A stretch of 64,000 nt of DNA from JACJXW01 sp964418125. Lineage in GTDB: Bacteria > Bacteroidota > Bacteroidia > Chitinophagales > Saprospiraceae. Location: NCBI GenBank assembly GCA_964418125.1, contig CAYQKY010000001.1, positions 1-64,000 on the forward strand. Direction: 5' to 3'. Under the pieces are notes generated by a model. It was not told where the DNA came from. It ran no database searches and saw only the letters and a program-made list of their open reading frames with translations. Position 1 is the stretch's first letter. Each line of letters opens with the position of its first letter. Of the stretch, positions 1 through 7,450 are shown piece after piece. A program made the position numbers and the translations under genes.

Positions 1-323
1 ACTCTTTCAAAGATCTTATCAAAAACTAACCATTCCAACTGACATCGCGCACAACATTTGAATAACCCCCCCCCCGCAATGGTGTTTATTACCCCTTTAT
101 CCCTCCCCCATTTGTAACCGAATACATCCGGCTATAAACGTTTACAAACACTTAGAGGGCATCAGGCAGGCCTCGATACCACAATTTAAGCAAGTCCTCG
201 CTTAACGACAATGTAAGATGTGATTTTTTTGAATGGATGGGCCGGGTAGATGGGCGCGAGATGCACGACCGGCGCTTTCACGGTATGGGGATTTCCAGGT
301 AAAACGGGCCGCGTTTTTTTTTT
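1..323. other. Gene-free left edge with a C10 tract
   Basis: No convincing gene is present before the hemA stop codon. The stretch holds a run of ten C residues at 66-75 and otherwise mixed sequence. The short plus-strand reading frames that begin at 233 and 250 run into the antisense of hemA and have no recognisable content. I see no clear hairpin terminator for hemA here. Confidence 0.6.
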
Positions 324-1562
324 CTACTCCCGCGCCATCACCGCCTCCCGCGCCGCTTTCATGGGGATGCCGATGCACTTTTTCTCCATGTACGCCAGCA
401 TTCTTTCCATCAATTCGCGGGTCTGTCCGTCGAGCATTTCCACCTCTTTGCGGAAGACCTCATTCATGGCTTTGTGTTTGACCGCCTTGATCTCGGTGGG
501 AACGCGGCGCATGGCCAGTTCGATCTGGCGCTGCTTGAGCAGGGCGGGAAACTCCTGCAGGTACTCTCCGAGGATCTTTCTGGCCTCTTCGATCTCCTGC
601 TCGCGGAAAGCATGGTTGGCCTTTGCCAGGTGGCGCAGGCCTTCTATTTCGATGTAATTGATATCGTTATTTTCCACAACCTCCTCCGAAACGTTATGGG
701 GAACCGACAGGTCGATCACTACTTTGCGGCCCGTTTCTCCCCCAAGCAGGTGAGCGTACAATTCGGGCGTGATGACCGCACGGGTAGCGCCGGTGCAGAC
801 GACCAGGCAATCGAAACCTTCCGTGTAGGCAGGAAGAGCATCCAGCGAAAGCGCCTTACCGTTCAGCATGTCGGCCAGCTGTTCGGCTTTGGCGAGGGTG
901 CGGTTGAAAACGGTTATGTTGGTGAACGCGTGTTTGACTAGGAATTTTCCCACCAGTTGGTTGGTCTGCCCTGCGCCGATGACCAGGATACGGGCATCTT
1001 TATTCAGGCCGGAGTTCAATAGCTTCTGTACGGCAAGCGAAACGACGGAAACCGGCTTCTCTCCGATCCGGGTATTGGAATACACGGCTTTGGCGGCAAC
1101 AACCGCCTGCTGATAAGCAAGCCGGATAAAATCGCCGGCAAGGCCCCATTCCCAGCATTGGTCAAATGCTTCCCGGAGCTGGCGAAGGATCTGGCGCTCA
1201 CCAATGACCAGGGAGTCGATAGATGCGGAAACTTCAAGAAGGTGCTCAAGAGCGGCTTCCCCCTCCAGGCACTGTACGACGTCTTCGATCTGGTTCAGGG
1301 TTGCGGCAGGCAACTCAGGGTTGATGGATTGGAAAAAACCGGAGACAAATTGAGCATTTGTGGGCCGGGCGGTAGTGAAAAAATACATCACCCGGTTGCA
1401 GGTAGGCAGGTACAGCAACTCGTCGAGCTGAAATTCAGCCTTAAGCGCTTCCAGGCGCTCCCGGAGTGCGCTGTTATCCGCCGCCTTAATGACAAAATCA
1501 CCAATCTCCTTGAGTTTGGTGTGTTTGTGTGTTACGGTGAGTATCTTGAAGTTTGCCAACAT
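324..1562 (-). CDS. hemA: Glutamyl-tRNA reductase
   Basis: Reduces glutamyl-tRNA(Glu) to glutamate-1-semialdehyde with NADPH, the first committed step of C5 heme synthesis. The 412-residue protein carries the catalytic cysteine in LPTCNR (Cys55), a Rossmann NADPH site with GAGQTNQLVGK near residue 195, and a C-terminal helical dimerisation region, matching the usual family length. The frame is open up to 1619, but ATG 1562 is preferred: it begins at the conserved LTVTHKHT region and lies about 33 bp downstream of a TAnnTTTG promoter box (1596-1603), which would exclude the upstream start. It stands alone, minus strand, with a gap of 340 bp to the next gene upstream. Two imperfect GTGATA-type palindromes upstream suggest control by a Crp/Fnr-like regulator (inference). 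Confidence 0.95.
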   Translation of the reverse strand: MLANFKILTVTHKHTKLKEIGDFVIKAADNSALRERLEALKAEFQLDELLYLPTCNRVMYFFTTARPTNAQFVSGFFQSINPELPAATLNQIEDVVQCLEGEAALEHLLEVSASIDSLVIGERQILRQLREAFDQCWEWGLAGDFIRLAYQQAVVAAKAVYSNTRIGEKPVSVVSLAVQKLLNSGLNKDARILVIGAGQTNQLVGKFLVKHAFTNITVFNRTLAKAEQLADMLNGKALSLDALPAYTEGFDCLVVCTGATRAVITPELYAHLLGGETGRKVVIDLSVPHNVSEEVVENNDINYIEIEGLRHLAKANHAFREQEIEEARKILGEYLQEFPALLKQRQIELAMRRVPTEIKAVKHKAMNEVFRKEVEMLDGQTRELMERMLAYMEKKCIGIPMKAAREAVMARE

Positions 1563-1595
1563 AATGCCCAATCTATAGTTCCAGGTTTTAATGTG

Positions 1596-1603
1596 CAAAA
1601 ATA
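1596..1603 (-). promoter_or_regulatory. Promoter -7 box of hemA
   Basis: Minus strand reads TATTTTTG, matching the Bacteroidota -7 consensus TAnnTTTG, 33 bp before ATG 1562. No convincing -33 TTTG at the usual spacing was seen. Confidence 0.5.
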
Positions 1604-1679
1604 AATCCCCGTTACACACCTAGTGTCATGAGACTGCAACAAGGTTAAACAAAACTATATTCGGGAGCAGGCGGACTCG

Positions 1680-1733
1680 ATGACAAATATCACTTGAAAG
1701 GATGATATTTAACTATTTTGTGATAAATATCAC
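1680..1733. promoter_or_regulatory. Two related palindromic operator-like sites upstream of hemA
   Basis: GTGATAAATATCAC (1720-1733) is an inverted repeat GTGATA-AA-TATCAC; ATGACAAATATCAC (1680-1693) is a second, less perfect copy 40 bp away (four helical turns between starts). The half-site GTGA/TCAC is typical of Crp/Fnr-family regulators. The sites lie 77-137 bp upstream of the hemA -7 box and about 2.6 kb from the start of the cotransporter gene, so hemA is the likely target. Confidence 0.4.
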
Positions 1734-1905
1734 GTTCTTCCGGAAGAAAAATCACAAACCAAAACAACTTTAAATAAATAAAATTCAATTAAATAAACAT
1801 TATATAAAATTATAAACTAAAACCCACCAAGACGGCCGCTGGAGAAGGGAGCTACATTGTCACGCCATTGTAAAAAAATATCAACAAAGAAGAACCCGGG
1901 CTTTT

Positions 1906-4305
1906 TTACTTGATTTTAATCTGCTCGGAAGCATTGACGAAAAGGGTATTTCCTATGCTTTCATAGCCTTTGAACACAGCGGCGCCTTCATGGCGGGCCA
2001 CCTCTTCCCGGAAGCCGATGATGGTCAGGTCGGCGTCTCTTGACTTTTCAGCGATAATTTCCCGGGGGTCGATTTCCGGTTTGCGGGGAATGATCTCGAT
2101 GTTATGCGGGGCAATAGGCAACTGGCCGGCCTCAATGAGGCTGTATAGGCGTTGGCGTTCTTCATCGGCAGTTTCCTCCGGGTAGATGGCGAAGATCTTG
2201 ATGTGCCCGTGCTTCCATTCGCGGTGGCCGAGGATGATGTAGGCCAGGAGGATCATCAGGTTGGCATTTTCGTAGTCGTTGGAGGTGATCCAGATGTGTA
2301 TGCTTTGTTTGAGGCCGTACCCGCGCTCGGTAGTTCCCAGGATAACAAGGTCAAAATCGACGGACTTGATGAGCTTGAAATTATCGACGATGTCGTCCAG
2401 GTTATCCGGGTTCATCTTGGAAAATTCCGTCAGCAACAGGTTGTTTTCCGTACCGGAAATACCGGGCAGCTGTATAACCTGGGCCACAGCAGAGGTATAG
2501 GAAGGGCTGATCAGGGTATCGATGTAGATATTGCTGTCGCTGGCTTCCGCCATTTTGATCAGCCGGTCCTTTGATTTCTTGGCTTCCTGATGCGTGGCCT
2601 TTGAGAGGTAACCGCTGATCTTGTGGATGTAGGTGCCAAAACCGTACCGCTGGGAGATCCACCTCAGCATATCAAAGGCAGCCAGGCGGTCGAAGGAGTG
2701 TTCCGAAATACAAACCGCCGAAGGGCGCCAGCTTCCAGTCTGTTCTTTTTCCGTCTTCTGCAGGAATACCTGCAATTGGCGGCTGATCTGAAAGATTACC
2801 CCTTGGAAGATCACGGCCAGGTTCTTTTTTTCGGGATTGTAACGGCTCACCAGCAGGTAGAAGACCACCATCAAAGCCAGGGAGAAAAAGGCATAACCGG
2901 GATTCATAAAGAACATGAGCCCGAAACAGGCCAGAGCGCCGAATAGAGAGATGTACCAGCGTGAGCGGAAGGTCGGCCGGTAGGAAGGGTCGGCGGCAAA
3001 GTGCTGCAGGAAGGAGATCAGGCAAAGCGAGCCATAGGTGACCATAAAGAACATGGATATGATCTTCGCCACCGCGTCCAGTTCGCCCAAGAGGACAAAC
3101 ACAAATGCCAGCACCACCGTAACGACCGTAGCATTGAAAGGCTCATCATTACTGCCCCTCCCGCGCGACAGCCAGTAATTGATGCCCCGCGACGGCAGCA
3201 GTCGGTCGCGCGCAATGGCCTGCAGGGTGCGGGGCGCCACCAGAATGGACCCGATAGCCGATGAGATGGTGGCCGCCGCCAGCCCCACCGGTATCAGCCA
3301 CCACCCCTGCCAGGCGATCTCCGCCATGATCAGGCGGCTGGTATCAGCCAGAGCAACCGGGCTGGCCGACATCGCCAGCTTATAGGTGATGAAAAAGTAA
3401 ACGATCATGCCGGTTATTGTGCCCGCAAGAGTCCCCATAGGGATCGATCGGCTGGGGTTCCTGAGATCGCCGGAAAGCCCCACCCCGGCGGTCATCCCGG
3501 TAAATGCAGGGAAAATAATGGCGAAAACCGTGAAGAAACTGTATACTTCCACCGGCGGCCTGGCCTGGCCGGAAGGGCGGCCCGGATCCGCCGGCTCCAG
3601 TTTCGGAACATTGGGGTTGGGATAGTCGTCTTCAGTAAGGGTATCCTTTTGATGCAATTCTAAAATAGCCGTATCGGCCATCCTTTGCCCCGGCCGCTTG
3701 TAATCGGAAACATTCTCGAAGAGGTCCAGCTCGTAATCCTGGGCATAATCGGTCCTGCCAATAAAGAAAGCCACCAGAGACAAGAAAAGCGTGGCAACGA
3801 CCACATACAGGGTCTTCACCCCCAGGTCGGCGCCCTTGGTCAGCACAATGGCCGTGAGGGCAATGAGGGCAGGAATGCTTACCGTTTGTTTCTTGGTGAG
3901 CAACCACTCCACAGCCGGGTGAAGGTGATAGTTCTGGAGAAGGTAATCAAAGAGGGTAGTGAAGGCTTCCGAAAAGGCTATGATATAAAAGGCCACGCTG
4001 ATGGCCTGGGAAAAATACAGGGCGATACCGATCGATGAGCCGATCACCAGTCCGAAAGAGCGGGAAATGATGTAATACTCACCACCTCCTTCTACCTTTT
4101 GGTTGGTGGCGATCTCGGCAATGGCCATCGCCGTAGGAATGGTTACGGCATGGCCGATCAGGATAATGATAAAAGTACCCACCATCCCGACCTGCCCCAC
4201 AGCAAACCCAAAACGCAGGAACATCACCGCACCGAGAATGGTGGAAATGGCGGTGAAGAACACCGGGGCAGTACCAAATTTCCGAACGGGTTGCGATGCG
4301 TCCAT
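1906..4305 (-). CDS. Cation-chloride cotransporter-like permease (SLC12/APC superfamily)
   Basis: An integral membrane transporter of 799 residues. The N-terminus has the SLC12-type signature GAVMFLRFGFAVGQVG in TM1, followed by about 12 hydrophobic segments up to about residue 480. The rest (about 500-799) is a cytoplasmic tail with repeated alpha/beta elements such as VDFDLVILGTTERGYG and DADLTIIGFREE, like the universal-stress-protein-type tails of CCC transporters. Animal relatives carry Na+/K+ with Cl-; bacterial relatives are poorly characterised and may move amino acids or ions, so substrate is not assigned. The loop at about 205-250 is long, acidic and proline-rich. Monocistronic; its start lies 282 bp from the divergent aspS. 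Confidence 0.85.
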   Translation of the reverse strand: MDASQPVRKFGTAPVFFTAISTILGAVMFLRFGFAVGQVGMVGTFIIILIGHAVTIPTAMAIAEIATNQKVEGGGEYYIISRSFGLVIGSSIGIALYFSQAISVAFYIIAFSEAFTTLFDYLLQNYHLHPAVEWLLTKKQTVSIPALIALTAIVLTKGADLGVKTLYVVVATLFLSLVAFFIGRTDYAQDYELDLFENVSDYKRPGQRMADTAILELHQKDTLTEDDYPNPNVPKLEPADPGRPSGQARPPVEVYSFFTVFAIIFPAFTGMTAGVGLSGDLRNPSRSIPMGTLAGTITGMIVYFFITYKLAMSASPVALADTSRLIMAEIAWQGWWLIPVGLAAATISSAIGSILVAPRTLQAIARDRLLPSRGINYWLSRGRGSNDEPFNATVVTVVLAFVFVLLGELDAVAKIISMFFMVTYGSLCLISFLQHFAADPSYRPTFRSRWYISLFGALACFGLMFFMNPGYAFFSLALMVVFYLLVSRYNPEKKNLAVIFQGVIFQISRQLQVFLQKTEKEQTGSWRPSAVCISEHSFDRLAAFDMLRWISQRYGFGTYIHKISGYLSKATHQEAKKSKDRLIKMAEASDSNIYIDTLISPSYTSAVAQVIQLPGISGTENNLLLTEFSKMNPDNLDDIVDNFKLIKSVDFDLVILGTTERGYGLKQSIHIWITSNDYENANLMILLAYIILGHREWKHGHIKIFAIYPEETADEERQRLYSLIEAGQLPIAPHNIEIIPRKPEIDPREIIAEKSRDADLTIIGFREEVARHEGAAVFKGYESIGNTLFVNASEQIKIK

Positions 4306-4473
4306 GTGATGGTTTGATTTTCAGGAAGGGAAAGTTAAGAATTATTGACAATGATCCAAGCTTTTTTCAGTTTGCAGGCTCCAATGTCTTTCGCTATACC
4401 GGCGGGAACCTTCCTCGTCACTTATCGTATATACCCATTTTACATTTTTCTAGGAAGGCGCAGGGGAATTCCC

Positions 4474-4481
4474 TATTTTTG
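4474..4481 (+). promoter_or_regulatory. Promoter -7 box of aspS
   Basis: TATTTTTG matches TAnnTTTG; a TTTC sits 23 bp upstream (4447-4450) as a weak -33 element. Transcription would start near 4488, so the tandem repeat at 4501-4556 would lie in the aspS leader RNA. Confidence 0.45.
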
Positions 4482-4500
4482 TGCCTCGTTTCGGGAAGCG

Positions 4501-4556
4501 TGTATTCGTGTATTCGTGTATTCGTGTATTCGTGTATTCGTGTATTCGTGTATTCG
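4501..4556. repeat. 8-bp tandem repeat, seven perfect copies
   Basis: TGTATTCG is repeated seven times without mismatch, ending 31 bp before the aspS start codon. An 8-bp unit shifts any reading frame. The repeat is in non-coding leader sequence and is not part of either flanking protein. Such short perfect arrays tend to vary in copy number through replication slippage. Confidence 0.97.
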
Positions 4557-4587
4557 TGAAACGATGAAATCATGAAATAAGAATCCT

Positions 4588-6363
4588 ATGTACCGTACAC
4601 ACAACTGCGGCGAGCTCCGCATCTCCGATGTTGGCAAGGAAGTAAAACTCTCCGGCTGGGTGCAGATCACCCGCGACTTTGGAGGCATGACCTTTATCGA
4701 CCTGCGCGACCGCTACGGCATCACGCAGCTCGTTTTCAATATGGACGACGACGCCGAACTCTGCGAGCGCGCCCGGAAGCTGGGCCGCGAATTCGTCATC
4801 AACGCCACCGGCCAGGTGCGGGAGCGCAGCAATAAGAATCCCAACCGCCCCACAGGCGATATCGAGATCGAAGTGAAGGCCATGGCGTTGCTCAATGCTT
4901 CAAAAGTACCGCCTTTCACCATTGAAGACGACACGGACGGGGGCGACGACCTGCGCATGAAGTACCGCTACCTCGACCTGCGCCGCAATACGGTCCAGCA
5001 GAACATCATCTTCCGCAGCAAGCTGGCCATCGAGACCCGCAAGTACCTGGCGGGTAAGGATTTCCTGGAGATCGAAACGCCTTTCCTCATCAAGAGCACC
5101 CCGGAGGGCGCCCGCGACTTCATCGTGCCCTCCCGCATGAACCCCGGGCAGTTCTACGCCCTGCCCCAGAGCCCGCAGACCTTCAAACAGATCCTGATGG
5201 TGGCCGGCATGGACAAGTACTTCCAGATCGTCAAATGCTTCCGCGACGAGGACCTGCGCGCCGACCGCCAGCCGGAATTTACCCAGATCGACTGCGAGAT
5301 GGCCTTCGTCACCCAGGAAGAGGTGCTGGCTACTTTCGAAGGGCTTACCAAACACCTGTTCAAGGCCATCAAAAACATCAACCTCCCGGATTTCCCGCTC
5401 ATGACCTACGACGAGGCCGTACGCCGCTTCGGCTCCGACAAGCCCGACCTGCGCTTCGGTATGGAATTCACCGAGCTGAACGACGTGGCTCAGAATAAGG
5501 GCTTCAAAGTGTTCGACAGCGTAGAACTGGTAGTAGGAATCAGCGCTCCGGGCGCCGGAGAGTACTCCCGCAAACAGCTCGATGAGCTGACAGAGTTCGT
5601 CCAGCGGCCTCAGATCGGCGCCAAAGGGCTGGTTTACGTCAAATACAATGCCGACGGCAGCTTCAAATCATCGGTGGATAAATTCTTTTCTCAACAAGGC
5701 CTCAAATCCTGGGCGGAAAAGATGGACGCCAAACCCGGCGACCTGATGCTGGTGCTGGCCGGCGAGGAAGAAAAAACGCGCAAACAGCTCAACGAGCTGC
5801 GCCTGGAGATGGGCCGCCGCCTCGGCCTGATGAAACCGGGCGACTTCAAACCCCTGTGGGTGGTCGACTTCCCCCTCCTGGAATGGGACGAGGACACCGA
5901 GCGCTTCTACGCCATGCACCACCCCTTCACCTCCCCCAAGAAGGACGACGTGGCCCGCATGCTGGACGGGGATCATGAAACCATGAAAAGCCTGCGCGCC
6001 GACGCCTACGACCTGGTCATCAACGGCGTCGAGATCGGCGGGGGCTCCATCCGTATCCACGACCGCGCCCTGCAGGAGCGCAACTTCAAGCTGCTGGGCT
6101 TTACCCCCGAAGAGGCGGAAGCGCAGTTCGGCTTCCTCATGGGCGCCTTCGAGTACGGCGCGCCGCCCCACGGCGGCATCGCCTTCGGCTTCGACCGCCT
6201 CTGCGCCGTGATGAACGGCCAGAACTCGATCCGCGACTTCATCGCCTTCCCCAAGAACAATATGGGGCGGGATATGATGATCGACGCGCCCTCGCCGGTG
6301 CATAAGGAGCAGCTGGATGAGCTGCATCTGAAGCAGGTGAAGGTGGAGGAGAAGAAGGGGTAG
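4588..6363 (+). CDS. aspS: Aspartyl-tRNA synthetase
   Basis: Class II synthetase charging tRNA(Asp), 591 residues, the full length of the bacterial type. The N-terminal OB fold (about 1-110) binds the anticodon. KYRYLDLRR near 130 and motif 2 with FRDEDLRADRQPEFTQID near 217 are intact. The bacterial GAD insertion occupies about 290-420, and motif 3 GGIAFGFDRL near 530 closes the ATP site. Start ATG 4588 gives the expected MYRTHNCGEL beginning. Whether the enzyme is discriminating (Asp only) or non-discriminating cannot be read with confidence. Monocistronic, divergent from the cotransporter gene. Confidence 0.97.
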   Translation: MYRTHNCGELRISDVGKEVKLSGWVQITRDFGGMTFIDLRDRYGITQLVFNMDDDAELCERARKLGREFVINATGQVRERSNKNPNRPTGDIEIEVKAMALLNASKVPPFTIEDDTDGGDDLRMKYRYLDLRRNTVQQNIIFRSKLAIETRKYLAGKDFLEIETPFLIKSTPEGARDFIVPSRMNPGQFYALPQSPQTFKQILMVAGMDKYFQIVKCFRDEDLRADRQPEFTQIDCEMAFVTQEEVLATFEGLTKHLFKAIKNINLPDFPLMTYDEAVRRFGSDKPDLRFGMEFTELNDVAQNKGFKVFDSVELVVGISAPGAGEYSRKQLDELTEFVQRPQIGAKGLVYVKYNADGSFKSSVDKFFSQQGLKSWAEKMDAKPGDLMLVLAGEEEKTRKQLNELRLEMGRRLGLMKPGDFKPLWVVDFPLLEWDEDTERFYAMHHPFTSPKKDDVARMLDGDHETMKSLRADAYDLVINGVEIGGGSIRIHDRALQERNFKLLGFTPEEAEAQFGFLMGAFEYGAPPHGGIAFGFDRLCAVMNGQNSIRDFIAFPKNNMGRDMMIDAPSPVHKEQLDELHLKQVKVEEKKG

Positions 6364-6468
6364 GCCAATTAGCCGGTGGCAACCAACTTATCAAAAAAAT
6401 GGTTGCTTCTATATGCATGAAACCGTAAGTTTCTTGAAGCCATTTTTTATGATCATAAAATAAGGCCT

Positions 6469-6636
6469 ATGAGTGAGCTTGAAAAGGTTGAAGCCATGAT
6501 AGCCGGATTGTCCAGAGGGGAAAAAGCTCAGTTGCTGCAATGGGTTGTTAATGACCTGGGGGAGGCTTTCCCGGGTATCGACAGCAAATCGGATGTGATG
6601 GGGAGCGCCGCCTGGAGGGTATCGTCCTCTATATAA
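6469..6636 (+). pseudogene. 5' fragment of a DUF433 antitoxin gene
   Basis: A frame starting at ATG 6469 encodes 55 residues. The first ~45 (helical start with AMIAGLSRGEKAQLLQWVVN, then GEAFPGIDSKSDV) match the N-terminal region of DUF433 antitoxins, which normally continue into a CGG-x-ACI-RTRIPV DNA-binding core. Here that core is missing: from about 6600 the sequence becomes the antisense of another gene fragment and stops at 6636. No partner toxin gene (DUF5615/PIN-like) follows. Recognition is from memory of the family, so moderate. Confidence 0.6.
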
Positions 6637-6785
6637 AAATCCACAGTGAGGCTTTGTATGCTGTTGCCGTTGCGGATGAAGGCGCCCGTCCAGTAGCCTT
6701 CCAGGCTGTTGTTGATCTTGACTTCTTGTCCGAAAACAGAAAAGGCAAGTAAGCAGAAAAGTGTCGGGAGTAGTTGTCGCATCAT
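6528..6785 (-). pseudogene. 5' fragment of a secreted protein gene (hydrolase-like leader domain)
   Basis: The minus frame from ATG 6785 begins with a clean signal peptide (LLPTLFCLLAFSVFGQ) and a short beta-rich piece, SLEGYWTGAFIRNGNSIQSL, like the N-terminal domain of secreted Bacteroidota hydrolases. Only about 60 residues are native: beyond about 6600 the frame reads the antisense of the DUF433 fragment and ends at 6528. The two truncated genes therefore face each other across a junction at about 6597-6612. It could be a very small secreted protein, but the overlap with DUF433-like coding sequence favours a deletion or rearrangement scar. Confidence 0.55.
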
Positions 6786-6829
6786 TAGTTTTTTGATACT
6801 TACGATTGACTATAAAGATTAGATCCCAG

Positions 6830-7258
6830 CTAATTGGTTGCACCCTGGGTTTTATACATCCCCGGCCGATCCTCTCCCCTTTCCATATACCCGAACTGCC
6901 GGTAGAAACCCTTCACACCCACTGCCGCCATCAACCCAATAAAGGCATTTTCCAGAGCATTTTCCTCCAGGTATCCTTCAATTTCCTGCATTATGGCTTT
7001 TCCGACGCCCCGCCCCTGGAATTCAGGAAGAACAATGACATCCTGCACGTAAAAATAGACGGCCTTGTCGCCGACCAGCCGCCCCATGCCGATAATAGCG
7101 CCCTTATGTATGGCGCAGGCACAGAAAATGCTGTTGGACAAACCCTTTTCCACCGCGGCATCAGCCAACTCATCCCATCCGGTGGAGTTTCTAAGGGTTT
7201 GGTATTCTTCGACGGTGGGTATCCGGCGTTCGATAGAGAAAGAGAATGGATGGCTCAT
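6830..7258 (-). CDS. GNAT family N-acetyltransferase
   Basis: A small acetyltransferase of 142 residues using acetyl-CoA. The pyrophosphate-binding motif A is visible as VLPEFQGRGVGKAIMQ, followed by the C-terminal ENAFIGLMAAVGVKGFYRQFGY, typical of single-domain GNAT enzymes similar to YjdJ/Acetyltransf_10-type proteins. Substrate unknown. The frame is open to 7351, but that extension reads through an intergenic palindrome; ATG 7258 (MSHPFSFSIERR) is the plausible start. Single gene. Confidence 0.8.
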   Translation of the reverse strand: MSHPFSFSIERRIPTVEEYQTLRNSTGWDELADAAVEKGLSNSIFCACAIHKGAIIGMGRLVGDKAVYFYVQDVIVLPEFQGRGVGKAIMQEIEGYLEENALENAFIGLMAAVGVKGFYRQFGYMERGEDRPGMYKTQGATN

Positions 7259-7272
7259 TGTTATTGCATTAG

Positions 7273-7335
7273 ATCTTCCAAATTTCGGGTATGTGTTTAG
7301 CGCTAAACATATACAATTTCCGAAATTTGGAAGAT
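7273..7335. repeat. 63-bp nested palindrome
   Basis: Outer 16-bp arms are perfect (7273-7288 with 7320-7335). Inside lies a second palindrome of 26 bp (7289-7314) centred on GTTTAGCGCTAAAC, with one mismatched pair. The right side carries five extra bases (7315-7319). The stems are AT-rich with no U-tract outside, so this is not a standard terminator. It sits between the serine hydrolase stop and the GNAT start. Confidence 0.9.
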
Positions 7336-7450
7336 ATACCCAGTCGGCCATTACTCTCCACCCAACCTTTCCGTCCGGCCCACCAGCTCCAGAAACTCCT
7401 TCCTATACACATCCGGGCTACTGCCGACAGTTTCCTCTGCCAGGCAGATC

